DNA of 64,000 nucleotides from Chryseobacterium echinoideorum (GCF_007474535.1 NZ_VKNW01000004.1:1-64000), one strand, 5' to 3'; positions 8,040-17,208 are shown, counted from the stretch's first letter. A program made the numbers and translations. Notes: generated by a model from the sequence alone, not told the origin.

Positions 8040-10181
8040 TTATTTCATTCCGTTTCTTTGTTTTTCCAGTTTCCAAGCTCTGTGGGAAGCAATTGCAGAA
8101 ATAAAGTTCTGATCTCCGCTGTTATTTTCCTCGAGAATTATTGCATAATCATCATGCTTTTTGGTATAAATGTCCGTATGATCGTAAATAAGCTCGGTGT
8201 TATTCCCAAAATAAATTGCTTTACAATGACGGTAAGCTTCGTTGATGAAATCCAGCGCACCGTTTCTATAATCAGGCTGAAGCCAATGATGAGTAGAATC
8301 TTCTCCCGAAACGACATACACTGCATCAAAACAAACACTTGCTGTACTGGTAATGGAATGATCAGGCATAAAACTAATGCTGTTTTTCCCTTTTACTAAA
8401 GTCATTTCCGGAGCTACAAACTCTACCACCCCACCCTCTTCTTCTAATTTATTTTTAAGACCGGAAACACTTTCGTCATCAAAGCCGTCTGCAATCAGGA
8501 AAGCAATTTTTCTACTTTTAATAGAATCTTTTACGGTATTTGCCTTGCTTAGTGCTTCAGAAACTTTTGTTTGAGGCTCACGTTCTTTACTTTGTAATGA
8601 TTCTGGATCAGCATCTGCGGGAATACTTCCGTTGGGTCTTTCCAGTGTTTTTACTTCTACGCCCAGTTTTGCAGCTGTTTTTTGTGCTAATTCCTTATCA
8701 ATAAAGTTAAGCTGACTTACCATTCTTTCACGGATTGCCGGAATCGTAACCTTAGTTAATTCAAAAACCAAAGCTTTTTGTAAATGCTCTTTTTCATAAT
8801 CTGACTGGCTGTTATAGAATAGTTTTGCCTGAGAATAATGATCAACGAACGATTCACTTCTCGCTCTGATCTTCGTTCCGCTTATTTTTTCGCCATAAGA
8901 AGAAAAACCACCATCTTTCATCATTGCCTGAAAAGGACAGCCTCCACCGATAGAATTGGGTTCATAGCTTACTTTTCCTTTCACTATCTGCTGCCTCATA
9001 TGGCCGTCACGCTGATTGTTGTGAACTACATTGACGGATCTGTTGATAGGAATTTCATGGAAATTTGGTGATCCCAGTCTGGATAGCTGAGTATCTGTAT
9101 AAGAAAATAATCTTCCCTGAAGGAGAGGATCATTGGTAAAATCTATTCCCGGAACGATATGTCCCGGATGGAAAGCAATTTGTTCGGTTTCAGCAAAAAA
9201 GTTATCAGGATTTCTGTTTAAAGTCAATGTACCTATAATCTCTACAGGAACAGCCTCTTCCGGGATAATTTTAGTAGGATCCAACAGATCGAAATCAAAA
9301 TCGAACTCATTCTCTTCTGGTATGATCTGTACTCCGAAGTCCCATTCCGGATAAGCTCCTTTTTCTATTGCTTCCCAAAGATCACGACGGTGAAAATCGG
9401 GATCAATTCCTGAAATTTTCTGAGCTTCCGGCCATGCTACAGAATGGACTCCCAATTTTGGTTTTAAGTGAAATTTAACAAAAAAAGCAACACCTTCACT
9501 ATTAACAAATCTAAAACTGTGAACACCAAAACCTTCCATCATTCGGTAACTTCGTGGGATAGCTCTGTCGCTCATCAGCCACATGACCATGTGCATACTT
9601 TCGGGCATTAACGAGATGAAATCCCAGAATGTATCGTGGGCTGATGCAGCCTGAGGAATTTCATTATCAGGCTCCGGCTTCACGGCATGTATCAAGTCTG
9701 GAAACTTGATAGCATCCTGAATAAAGAATACAGGCATATTGTTGCCTACCAAATCATAGTTTCCTTCTTCTGTATAAAATTTTATGGCAAAGCCTCTTAC
9801 ATCTCTGGCTAGATCTGTACTTCCTCTGCTTCCTGCAACTGTTGAAAATCTCACGAAAACAGGAGTTTCTTTTCCCGCTTCTGACAAAAATTTTGCTTTG
9901 GTGTATTTTTCCATGCTTTTTGAAAGTCTGAAAACACCATGTGCACCCGACCCTCTTGCATGTACGATTCTTTCAGGGATTCTCTCATGATCAAAATGCG
10001 TTATTTTTTCTCTCAGAATAAAATCTTCCAAAAGCGTCGCCCCTCTGTCATGAGATTTGAGTGAATCCTGATTATTCTGGATTTTTAGTCCTTGGTTTGT
10101 GGTCAGTTTCTCTTCCGAGTTATCGGTGGTATGTTGTTGTAACTGACTAATTTTAGCGTTGTTTTGATTATTTTTTTTCAT
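8040..10181 (-). CDS. katE: Large-subunit (clade 2, HPII-type) catalase
   Basis: A 713-residue heme catalase converting hydrogen peroxide to water and oxygen. Its length and C-terminal flavodoxin/DJ-1-like domain (from about residue 560, 'RKIAFLIADGFDD') identify the large-subunit clade. Visible active-site residues are His74 (RIVHARG), Asn147 (LVGNN) and the heme-ligand Tyr361 (RLFSYTDTQ). The start at 10181 (MKKNNQNN) is chosen over 10205, since the extra eight residues are not family-like. It is monocistronic and next to other stress genes, consistent with a stationary-phase role. Confidence 0.95.
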   Translation of the reverse strand: MKKNNQNNAKISQLQQHTTDNSEEKLTTNQGLKIQNNQDSLKSHDRGATLLEDFILREKITHFDHERIPERIVHARGSGAHGVFRLSKSMEKYTKAKFLSEAGKETPVFVRFSTVAGSRGSTDLARDVRGFAIKFYTEEGNYDLVGNNMPVFFIQDAIKFPDLIHAVKPEPDNEIPQAASAHDTFWDFISLMPESMHMVMWLMSDRAIPRSYRMMEGFGVHSFRFVNSEGVAFFVKFHLKPKLGVHSVAWPEAQKISGIDPDFHRRDLWEAIEKGAYPEWDFGVQIIPEENEFDFDFDLLDPTKIIPEEAVPVEIIGTLTLNRNPDNFFAETEQIAFHPGHIVPGIDFTNDPLLQGRLFSYTDTQLSRLGSPNFHEIPINRSVNVVHNNQRDGHMRQQIVKGKVSYEPNSIGGGCPFQAMMKDGGFSSYGEKISGTKIRARSESFVDHYSQAKLFYNSQSDYEKEHLQKALVFELTKVTIPAIRERMVSQLNFIDKELAQKTAAKLGVEVKTLERPNGSIPADADPESLQSKEREPQTKVSEALSKANTVKDSIKSRKIAFLIADGFDDESVSGLKNKLEEEGGVVEFVAPEMTLVKGKNSISFMPDHSITSTASVCFDAVYVVSGEDSTHHWLQPDYRNGALDFINEAYRHCKAIYFGNNTELIYDHTDIYTKKHDDYAIILEENNSGDQNFISAIASHRAWKLEKQRNGMK

Positions 10182-10356
10182 AAAAATATTGATGATTATA
10201 TTCAAAAGAATACCCTGCGGAAAAACTCTGTCGGGTAAGTATAAAGTAAAATTTAGCTGAATGATGCGTTCAACTAAAGTATAAAGTATTGATCCGCCAC
10301 ATACATCCGCAAAAATACTGTGAAGGATTAATGATTTTTAAATTATAAAACTTTTT

Positions 10357-10572
10357 TTAACGATGATTAGGAGAAGCGATACTATCTCTCATCATTTGCG
10401 ATGAGTCCGGTCTTCCTTGTACATTTAATGTCGCAGTATCGGAGAGCGGAAGCGCCATAGATGTATCTGCTGAAGTCATGGTATCAGTCTGATTGTCTAC
10501 CTGCGTTTTTTCTTTTGAACAGCTGATTACCGTAAGCCCAAGAATAAGGGCAGAAAAAAAATACGTTTTCAT
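10357..10572 (-). CDS. Small lipoprotein, unknown function
   Basis: 71 residues. A signal peptide ends in the lipobox LTVISC, so Cys18 would be lipidated and the protein anchored in a membrane. The mature part is short, polar and rich in Asp, Thr and Ser, without a recognised domain. It sits behind the catalase on the same strand with 175 bp between them. Confidence 0.7.
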   Translation of the reverse strand: MKTYFFSALILGLTVISCSKEKTQVDNQTDTMTSADTSMALPLSDTATLNVQGRPDSSQMMRDSIASPNHR

Positions 10573-11001
10573 ATAAGTAATATTTATTGGTTTTGGTTAT
10601 TCAAATTTACTCTAAAAACCACTTGCATGTTATGACTTCAGTCATATAAAGTTTTATTTAGCTTAGGGTTATGTTAAACTGAAATTATATTTTCAGAGAT
10701 CATATTTCTGAAGCTTAGGATACGATTTTTTAAAAGAAATGTTTTGATTTTATATACCACACATATTATGCTTGGCATACAGCTTGCAATACATGGGATA
10801 CACTATCACCAAATATATTATTATGAAATCAACTTGCCTGCTAGTAGTGGGCAAGTTTATTTTTATAACTTAAATTTAACCGTTCTGATCATTAAATAAC
10901 CATTTAACAAACCTCATTAGTTAAACTTATAAAATAATACATCCCATACCACAAACAATCTCAGAGGCATACAAATTGTAACTTCATTGTAAAAGTATAC
11001 A
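10573..11001. other. Intergenic region with a hairpin inside a 17-codon reading frame
   Basis: No gene of normal length. At 10831-10857 the arms AACTTGCC and GGCAAGTT (11-nt loop) are followed by TATTTTT, a terminator-like hairpin on the plus strand. The hairpin lies inside a 17-codon frame, ATG 10823 to stop 10871-10873 (MKSTCLLVVGKFIFIT). It may be the end of a small RNA, or a leader in front of the DUF2383 gene. Confidence 0.4.
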
Positions 11002-11466
11002 ATGGAAAAAGCAGAAAGCGTAAATATTTTAAATGACCTATTACAAATCACCAATGACAGAATAAAAGGTTTTGAAAAAGTGGAAGGAAAAGTCTGGGAA
11101 AATTACTCAGGATTAAAAGGTGAATATGACAGAATGATTTCTCACTCTAAAATGATGAAAAATGAAATCATCAATCTCATCACAGAAAGAGGAGGAAATC
11201 CCAATGACAGCACTACAGTAGCAGGCAATCTTCACAGAACCTGGATTGATATTAAAAATTCGCTGCCCACAAGTAATAAAGATATTGAAACCCTTCAGAA
11301 TGTTGTTTTTGGTGAAAAAAATGCTCTTAAAATATATGACGAAGCTTTAAAAAGCGGAGACCTTGATAATGAAAGTCACAAAATAATTTCTGATCAGCTC
11401 AACAGCCTTCAAGTATCTTATCAACAATTCAGCGAGATTGAAAAATATAAAAGTAAAGAGGATTAA
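11002..11466 (+). CDS. PA2169-type four-helix-bundle protein (DUF2383)
   Basis: 154 residues, predicted all-helical, beginning with the family phrase 'ILNDLLQITNDRIKGFEKVE'. DUF2383 proteins have a ferritin-like four-helix bundle; their function is unknown but they occur in stress and stationary-phase gene sets. A close paralogue lies at 15330-15782 on the other strand. It probably forms a unit with the next two genes on the same strand (20-bp and 55-bp gaps). Confidence 0.85.
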   Translation: MEKAESVNILNDLLQITNDRIKGFEKVEGKVWENYSGLKGEYDRMISHSKMMKNEIINLITERGGNPNDSTTVAGNLHRTWIDIKNSLPTSNKDIETLQNVVFGEKNALKIYDEALKSGDLDNESHKIISDQLNSLQVSYQQFSEIEKYKSKED

Positions 11467-11486
11467 TTTTAAATAATAAAAATAAA

Positions 11487-11711
11487 ATGAATTATCAGGA
11501 AGCTTTAGCCCATAAAAAAGAATCACTAAAAAATGCTAACAAAAATGTTTTAGATATGTTTCATCTCGTTATTGCTCCTGCTAATACTGATGATGCTAAA
11601 AAATTTATGGATGATTATCTGAAAAAGCCCAATGATTTTGATGATAAAAGCTGTAAAAAATATTGCTCTGATGATGAATATGAAGTGATGAGCTTTAAAA
11701 AAGAAAACTAA
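11487..11711 (+). CDS. Small hypothetical protein
   Basis: 74 residues, charged (KKPNDFDDKSCKKYCSDDEYE), without signal peptide or membrane segment. It lies 20 bp behind the DUF2383 gene and 55 bp before the DUF892 gene, all on the same strand. No family recognised. The context suggests a soluble stress-related protein. Confidence 0.6.
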   Translation: MNYQEALAHKKESLKNANKNVLDMFHLVIAPANTDDAKKFMDDYLKKPNDFDDKSCKKYCSDDEYEVMSFKKEN

Positions 11712-11766
11712 TAACTTCTCAGGCTCTTACAATTATTGACTTTAACAAACAACTTAAAATATTATT

Positions 11767-12354
11767 ATGGAAACAAAAAATGCAACTGCTAAGAAAAGCA
11801 CAATGAAAAAAAACACCAAAAACACTTCAAAATCTTCATCATCGAAGACCTCTGCAAAAAAAGATGCTGCAAAAGATCTGAAAGATTTATTTGAAGATTC
11901 TCTAAAAGACATTTACTGGGCAGAAAAAGCACTTTCTAAAGCACTGCCAAAAATGCAAAAAAATGCAACCCATCCTAAACTAAAAAAAGCAATCGGCGAT
12001 CACCTGAAAGAAACCAAGGAGCAGATTGCACGTCTTGAAGGTTGCTTTAAAGCATTAAAAAAGAAAGCACAGGCAAAAAAATGTGATGCAATGCAAGGAT
12101 TGCTGGATGAAGGCAAAAGCATCATGGAAGAAACAGAACCCGGTGCAGTAAGAGATGCCGGAATTATTGCAGCCGCACAAAAAGTTGAGCATTATGAAAT
12201 TGCTACTTACGGAACTTTAGCTGCATACGCCAAAATACTTAAAGAAAAAGACTGTCTAAAATATCTTATTGAGACCCTCGACGAAGAAAAAAACTGCAAT
12301 AATCTTCTTACCAAAATTGCTGATACCAATCTTAATTCAAAGGCAATGAAATAG
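11767..12354 (+). CDS. Ferritin-like DUF892 protein (YciE/YciF family)
   Basis: 195 residues. The first 35 are a Lys/Ser/Thr/Ala-rich basic tail (KKSTMKKNTKNTSKSSSSK), unlike the usual family start and possibly able to bind nucleic acid. The rest is the DUF892 domain: 'LKDLFEDSLKDIYWAEKAL', 'HLKETKEQIARLE', 'AAQKVEHYEIATYGTLAAYA'. Family structures are ferritin-like four-helix bundles with conserved Glu and His residues that can hold metals, and they are induced by osmotic and oxidative stress in other bacteria. A terminator follows. Confidence 0.88.
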   Translation: METKNATAKKSTMKKNTKNTSKSSSSKTSAKKDAAKDLKDLFEDSLKDIYWAEKALSKALPKMQKNATHPKLKKAIGDHLKETKEQIARLEGCFKALKKKAQAKKCDAMQGLLDEGKSIMEETEPGAVRDAGIIAAAQKVEHYEIATYGTLAAYAKILKEKDCLKYLIETLDEEKNCNNLLTKIADTNLNSKAMK

Positions 12355-12376
12355 ATTAGATTTTAAAATATTAAAA

Positions 12377-12409
12377 AAATATCCTTCATTGATTATATGA
12401 AGGATATTT
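12377..12409. terminator. Bidirectional terminator between convergent genes
   Basis: 13-bp perfect stem AAATATCCTTCAT / ATGAAGGATATTT with a 7-nt loop. A run of T follows on the plus strand and a run of A precedes it, so it can end both the DUF892 gene and the convergent receiver gene. Confidence 0.8.
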
Positions 12410-12410
12410 T

Positions 12411-12788
12411 TTATTGGCTGAATTTTCCTGCGGAGAGATATTTTTCTACCATTCTTTCCAGCTTATTCAGATCAAATGGTTTAGCAATAAAATCATCCGC
12501 CTGAGCCTTTTTTGCCAGCGAACTGATATCGCTGTTGGCTGTCATATAAATTACCGGGATATTTTTATAATCATCTTCATTTTTTAAAAGCTTTAACGCT
12601 TCTATCCCGCCAATCTCGGGAATCCAGTTATCCATTAGAATCAAATCCGGAATAAAAGCACGTACCCGATCCAGAATATCCTGAGATGTTTGTGAGATTT
12701 GTACCTCATATCCGTTCTCCGCAAAAATAATTTTGAAAACATCAAGAATGGACTGATCGTCATCAAAAATTAGAATCTTTTTTTTCAT
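12411..12788 (-). CDS. Stand-alone response regulator receiver protein
   Basis: A 125-residue CheY-like receiver without an output domain. The acidic pocket is visible as 'IFDDDQS' near the start. The phosphoacceptor Asp is in 'DLILMDNWIPE' (about residue 52), the Thr switch in 'VIYMTAN', and the conserved Lys in 'FIAKPFDL'. Its histidine kinase is not in the window. Such proteins act by protein-protein contact in phosphorelays. It sits amid stress genes, but no direct link is shown by the sequence. Confidence 0.9.
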   Translation of the reverse strand: MKKKILIFDDDQSILDVFKIIFAENGYEVQISQTSQDILDRVRAFIPDLILMDNWIPEIGGIEALKLLKNEDDYKNIPVIYMTANSDISSLAKKAQADDFIAKPFDLNKLERMVEKYLSAGKFSQ

Positions 12789-12900
12789 ATCTCAAATATT
12801 TCACTTCAAAATTACTCCCTAAACAAAATATTATATTATGATTTGAGTAATGTTTTAATACAAATAATTTTTTTATAGCAGATAAATAACAGCAACAAAA

Positions 12901-12925
12901 AGACCGCCATTTTATACGGCGGTCT
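12901..12925 (-). terminator. Terminator of the OmpA-family gene
   Basis: Stem AGACCGCC / GGCGGTCT (8 bp, GC-rich, 9-nt loop). On the minus strand it is followed by TTTTTG. Confidence 0.85.
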
Positions 12926-12946
12926 CAGATTTAGAAGTAATTATTT

Positions 12947-14410
12947 TTATTTTGCTTCAAAATACACTCTTCTATTAGCTCTGTTTTTCCACTCCGGACA
13001 TTTAGAAGCCGGGTCACATTCAGGATATTTCAAATCTTTTTTTCCATTTCCTTTAGAATTAAGCTTAGAAGCTTCTACCCCGTTTCTTACTAAATAATCT
13101 TTTACATTTCTAGCTCTTTTTTCAGATAAATTTTGGTTGTATGCTTCTGTTCCTCTTGTATCTGTTGCCCCAATTACCGTATAATTTCCACTTGAAGAAT
13201 TGATGTAATTGACAGCATTATTCAAAATTGGCGTATTGGAAGGCAAGATTTTATCTGAGTTAAGATCAAATTCTATCCCGTCTAATTTAGTTTCAGCTTC
13301 AGAAACCATTCCACCTGTATTGTTTGCTGGTCCTGTAGGACATCCTTGGTTTTCAACCGGTCCAGGAACAGTTACACATTTATCATATAAATCAATCACT
13401 CCATCCATATCTACATCCAAAGCAACCCCTGCTCCATCAACTCTTGCTCCGGCAGGAGTATCAAGCTGTCTGTCCCAGTCATCGCAAACCCCGTCGTTAT
13501 CAGCATCACCGCTTTTACATACTTCAAGATCATTTACTTTAGATTCAAGAACATCCATTTTGTAATAAATTTCCTGTAGCGGATCATGCCACATTAAATG
13601 AGAATCATGTTTTCCTAAATTGATACTAAGACCTAATGTTGTATTAAAAAAGTTGTCTGAAACCTGATCTTCTCTTCTGTTGATAGCACTATACTGTGCT
13701 CCTCCTCCATCAAACTGATCATCTGTAGTTACAACATACATTACTCTACCTTCAAGATCTACTCTGTTGCTTATTTTGTATTTAAGACCCGCTCCCGCTT
13801 GTCCGAAAAATGAAAAACCACTGAAAGGTTTTACTTCAGTCATTAATCTTTGTCCGAACTCGTCTTTCTGATATGCTCTGTAAGCTAAAGTTCCGATACC
13901 TGCGTATCCGTGTAATGCCCATCTGTAAGGAGATTTATTATCAACTCTTCTTAAAAGATTAGAGAAATTTATATCTCCCAATAAAGATATTGCATCATAC
14001 TGCGTTCTGGCTCCTACCTGCTGTGTTACAGAAGCATTTGCTGGTGCATCATCTTTGGTGTTGAACCAGCCTTGTCTTGTTTCTCCTCTGTCATATTGCA
14101 ATTTTAGTCCAAAAGCATGAGTAATTGCCTTATCAACACTGAAATAAGCCGAATAACCAAATAGGTTTTTACCGTTTCCGTTTTTAATTGAAGTAAGATC
14201 TGCAGACTGCATTAGCGGTACACCAGCTCCAAATGAGATTGACCAGTCGTTGAATCTTTTAGAAGACTGATTAAATCGTTGTACATTGGCAGAGCCCGAA
14301 CTGAATGTGTTGGGATATTCCGTATTGTTTACTGCCTGTAAAGAATCCTGTGCCAGAGCTGCCGTTGGAACTGCAATGGCAAGCGATAAGATTGCTAGTT
14401 TTGATTTCAT
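12947..14410 (-). CDS. OmpA-family outer-membrane protein with TSP3-like calcium repeats
   Basis: 487 residues. A signal peptide (LAIAVPTAALAQ) is followed by a beta-barrel-type region to about residue 290. A linker then shows thrombospondin type 3-like repeats rich in Asp ('DADNDGVCDDWDRQ', 'DVDMDGVIDLYDKC'). The C-terminal OmpA domain contains 'TDTRGTEAYNQNLSEKRA', the peptidoglycan-binding signature. This is the common abundant OmpA-type porin of Flavobacteriia, linking outer membrane and cell wall. It is a single gene with its own terminator. Confidence 0.92.
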   Translation of the reverse strand: MKSKLAILSLAIAVPTAALAQDSLQAVNNTEYPNTFSSGSANVQRFNQSSKRFNDWSISFGAGVPLMQSADLTSIKNGNGKNLFGYSAYFSVDKAITHAFGLKLQYDRGETRQGWFNTKDDAPANASVTQQVGARTQYDAISLLGDINFSNLLRRVDNKSPYRWALHGYAGIGTLAYRAYQKDEFGQRLMTEVKPFSGFSFFGQAGAGLKYKISNRVDLEGRVMYVVTTDDQFDGGGAQYSAINRREDQVSDNFFNTTLGLSINLGKHDSHLMWHDPLQEIYYKMDVLESKVNDLEVCKSGDADNDGVCDDWDRQLDTPAGARVDGAGVALDVDMDGVIDLYDKCVTVPGPVENQGCPTGPANNTGGMVSEAETKLDGIEFDLNSDKILPSNTPILNNAVNYINSSSGNYTVIGATDTRGTEAYNQNLSEKRARNVKDYLVRNGVEASKLNSKGNGKKDLKYPECDPASKCPEWKNRANRRVYFEAK

Positions 14411-14703
14411 ATAATTTATTTATTTAATTATTTAATGTTAAATGTTGAAAATACTGAGCAATTGTAATTATAAAATTTATGATAAAGTCTCATAAAATTA
14501 ACATAAGTATTTTCGTCGTGTTACATCCAATTACCATACCAAACAAACAAAAACATCATTTTAACAGCATTATTTCAACCATAAATTGATTATTGAAATA
14601 ATATCAATTATAAAAATTGATTATTGATTAAAATTTTTCCAAAAATTTAATTTGAATATTATTCAATAAATATAGAATAATACTAAATTTATGACAATTT
14701 TAT
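14411..14703. other. AT-rich upstream region of the OmpA gene with a 14-bp direct repeat
   Basis: AAATTGATTATTGA occurs at 14583-14596 and again at 14614-14627, start to start 31 bp, or about three helical turns. Between them lies AATATCAATT, partly inverted to the repeat. This could be a regulator-binding site; the region is about 170 bp in front of the OmpA-family start. No gene is seen. Confidence 0.35.
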
Positions 14704-14943
14704 TTAGGCGTAAGATTTTGAAAAAATTTCACGACCGAGATAGAATAAAAGATGTAAAGAATTTGATGGAAGAAAAAGCTGGATATTATTAGAATTAATC
14801 ATCTCAAATTTCCAGTTGTGCTTTTTACAGTAATGCAGTATCTGCTGAAGATCGTTATCTAGGAGAGCAAGTGTAACCGAAATTTCCTGATTATTAATAG
14901 TAGATGCTTTCATATATTCTGATTGGTCTATTTCCCTTTGCAA
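14704..14943 (-). CDS. Hypothetical protein
   Basis: 79 residues from ATG 14943, or 69 from ATG 14913 (MKASTINNQEIS), which may be the real start. The sequence 'ISVTLALLDNDLQQILHYCKKHNW' looks like an alternating strand-helix protein. No signal peptide and no recognised domain. It lies 17 bp behind the next small gene on the same strand, so the two are probably co-transcribed. Confidence 0.5.
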   Translation of the reverse strand: MQREIDQSEYMKASTINNQEISVTLALLDNDLQQILHYCKKHNWKFEMINSNNIQLFLPSNSLHLLFYLGREIFSKSYA

Positions 14944-14960
14944 TCAGTATGCCACACGAT

Positions 14961-15218
14961 TTACTCGTCTTTAAAAACTTTTATAGATTTATCATGAAAA
15001 ATAATGGTAATTTCAATAGCAGATTCAAAATCAATTAAATGACTTGCATTATCATCATCTTGATCATTAAGATTAAACAGGATGACCTCAAAAGGATCAT
15101 GAGCAATAACTTCAGGCTTACCTTCAATCACCTTTCTTTTTTTGTAAAGAACTTTTACATTTTGAATGAATGCGGAACGATCAATAAATTCTTTTTTAAT
15201 TTCAAAAGTTATCTCCAT
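14961..15218 (-). CDS. Hypothetical protein
   Basis: 85 residues, acidic and basic residues alternating, predicted mostly beta (MEITFEIKKEFIDRS...SAIEITIIFHDKSIKVFKD). No family recognised. It lies between the DUF2383 paralogue (with a terminator between) and the 79-residue hypothetical gene on the same strand. Confidence 0.55.
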   Translation of the reverse strand: MEITFEIKKEFIDRSAFIQNVKVLYKKRKVIEGKPEVIAHDPFEVILFNLNDQDDDNASHLIDFESAIEITIIFHDKSIKVFKDE

Positions 15219-15245
15219 AAGATTATTTATTAAATATGAAAAATA

Positions 15246-15277
15246 AACAATCCTAAAAATTGCTCTTTAGGATTGTT
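15246..15277 (-). terminator. Terminator of the second DUF2383 gene
   Basis: 12-bp stem AACAATCCTAAA / TTTAGGATTGTT with an 8-nt loop. On the minus strand it is followed by TATTTTTC. Confidence 0.75.
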
Positions 15278-15329
15278 AAATTGTAATAGATGTGATACAT
15301 TCATAAAATCAAAAACCAGAACTTAAATT

Positions 15330-15782
15330 CTAATTTTTCATTTCATTTAATGTACTGAATTTGTTATAAGAAGATTTTAAATGGTGAAGTTGGCCACTAA
15401 CAACCCTTGAACTTTCCGGGCATAGATCGCCACTGTCTAAAGCATCCTGATAAGCATCTATCGCAGCTTCTTCTCCGAACACAACATTTTCTAAAGTAGA
15501 TTCTGTTTTGTCTCCGGAAAATGAGTTTTTAACATCAATCCATGCTCTGTGAATAGCTCCCGCAGTGCTTGTAGTATTGTCCGGATCTCCACCTCTTTCT
15601 CTAATAAGTCCCATCAATTCAGACTTCATCGTTTGCGACTGACTTACCATCTGATCGTAATCTGCTTTCAAAGGAGAGTATGTTTCCCAAACTTTGTCTT
15701 CTACTTTAGTAAATCCTTCAATTCTGTCGTTCGTAATGTTCAGTAAATCGTTTAATACTGAAACTGTTTTTTCGTTTTGCAT
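15330..15782 (-). CDS. PA2169-type four-helix-bundle protein (DUF2383), second copy
   Basis: 150 residues from ATG 15782 (MQNEKTVSVLNDLL). The frame stays open to 15830, but the extra 16 residues have no counterpart in the paralogue at 11002-11466. The two proteins share 'VLNDLLNITNDRIEGFTKVE' versus the equivalent line in the first copy and most of the 'HRAWIDVKNS' and 'ENVVFGEEAAIDAYQDAL' segments. Two diverged copies about 4 kb apart in opposite orientation point to an old duplication. Function unknown; ferritin-like fold. Confidence 0.85.
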   Translation of the reverse strand: MQNEKTVSVLNDLLNITNDRIEGFTKVEDKVWETYSPLKADYDQMVSQSQTMKSELMGLIRERGGDPDNTTSTAGAIHRAWIDVKNSFSGDKTESTLENVVFGEEAAIDAYQDALDSGDLCPESSRVVSGQLHHLKSSYNKFSTLNEMKN

Positions 15783-15887
15783 AAAATATTTTTTTGTGAT
15801 GTGCTTACTTTCTTGCAACGACCATACCATTGGAAGTATTTCACACCTGAAATCTTAAAGATGTGGTATATTTCTACCAAATTGATC

Positions 15888-16484
15888 TTAAACAAAAATT
15901 TTACGGTTGATAATTTTCAGGAAATTTTCTTTTTCGAGTTGCTTCACAGTGCGAATTACCGTCTCTACGCGCAATGCCGTTAATGAAGCCAGCTGTTGGC
16001 GAGTAAGAGGTATTTCATATTCAAATTTTTCTGAATCTTCTTTATAACTTTTATAGTAATCTAAAGCCCCTTTTACTCTTACCGATGGTCTTAGAGAAGA
16101 ATTATTGTCGAGCATTATATATTTATAATAAAGTCTTTCCGAAAGAAACTTATTAATATCTCTTGAAACCTGAGGATTTTCATCCAATAACATTTCAAAC
16201 CGCGGTTTGGATAGTTTTAAAATTTTACATTCTTCAAATGTGATTGCATTTACAGGATATGTTTTATCAATAAAAAGCAAAAGCTCACAGACACTTAATC
16301 CTTTTTCCAGAATTGCAAAAATAAGTTCTTTCCCTTCTTCGTTATAATTGTTGAGTTTAATCCTTCCATCTACAATCTGATAATAGTTGCGCGGAACATC
16401 TCCTTCACTAAAAATAATATGTGACGGCTGAAAGGTTTCGGCTTCGGCTCCGTATTTTATAAGAAGTTCTTCGGGTATCAGCAT
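15888..16484 (-). CDS. Crp/Fnr family transcriptional regulator
   Basis: 198 residues. An N-terminal cyclic-nucleotide-binding-type beta-roll (about 20-120, 'IIFSEGDVPRNYYQIVDGRIKL') is followed by a C-terminal winged helix-turn-helix ('PLTRQQLASLTALRVETVIRTV'). The Arg/Ser residues that bind cAMP in E. coli Crp are not conserved, and no Fnr-type cysteine cluster is seen, so the signal is unknown. It is placed inside the stress cluster and may control neighbouring genes. Confidence 0.88.
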   Translation of the reverse strand: MLIPEELLIKYGAEAETFQPSHIIFSEGDVPRNYYQIVDGRIKLNNYNEEGKELIFAILEKGLSVCELLLFIDKTYPVNAITFEECKILKLSKPRFEMLLDENPQVSRDINKFLSERLYYKYIMLDNNSSLRPSVRVKGALDYYKSYKEDSEKFEYEIPLTRQQLASLTALRVETVIRTVKQLEKENFLKIINRKIFV

Positions 16485-16688
16485 GGTTTAATATTTTTGG
16501 TTTAACTAAAGTAATTCAGAGAATATATTGATTATTATATGAATCTAACAACAATTATTCCAATAGGACAAGGTGTTTTTGCTTAATAAACAGTGTATTT
16601 TTTTAGTTTTTATCTAAAAAAATTAACTTTTTTTAGCCAAAAATAAATAAAGGCATAAAAAGTGTATGATATAAGTACAACCAAATAA

Positions 16689-16871
<183 letters not shown>

Positions 16872-16891
16872 AACTAAACATTAAAAAAATA

Positions 16892-16912
16892 AACAGCTGT
16901 TAATCGGCTGTT
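16892..16912 (+). terminator. Terminator of the small membrane protein gene
   Basis: Stem AACAGC / GCTGTT followed by eight T residues on the plus strand. Confidence 0.7.
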
Positions 16913-16933
16913 TTTTTTGCATAAAAAATAGAA

Positions 16934-16957
16934 AAAGAGAGCCTGAAAACTCTCTTT
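16934..16957 (-). terminator. Terminator of the minus-strand hypothetical gene
   Basis: Stem AAAGAGAG / CTCTCTTT with an 8-nt loop; on the minus strand TTTTTC follows. It faces the plus-strand terminator at 16892-16912 between convergent genes. Confidence 0.65.
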
Positions 16958-16986
16958 AAATTATGATTAAACAGCTTACTGTGTTT

Positions 16987-17208
16987 CTAAAAACTTGCGT
17001 AAACTGTCTGCTTGGGATAAACATTCACCCCTTCCATTTTATTTTTTGCTGTGTTGTAGATGATCTCAACTGTAAAATGAGACAATTCATACAATACATA
17101 TTTAAGTGAATCCAAAATTCTTTCGTTCATCACTCTGCCTTCATTTACAGCAATATCCCATTGAGTTTGATTAGGAAGGTTTTTAAAATCGTAGAAAGAA
17201 ATATTCAT
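16987..17208 (-). CDS. Hypothetical protein
   Basis: 73 residues, soluble, starting MNISFYDFKNLPNQTQWDIA. The middle part 'ILDSLKYVLYELSHFTVEIIYN' is amphipathic. It resembles no known family but has its own terminator and is separated from ppk by 134 bp. Confidence 0.55.
   Translation of the reverse strand: MNISFYDFKNLPNQTQWDIAVNEGRVMNERILDSLKYVLYELSHFTVEIIYNTAKNKMEGVNVYPKQTVYASF

Noticed and set aside
8058..9990. Several plus-strand frames over the catalase gene
   Set aside because: They are antisense shadows of a clear, full-length catalase on the minus strand.
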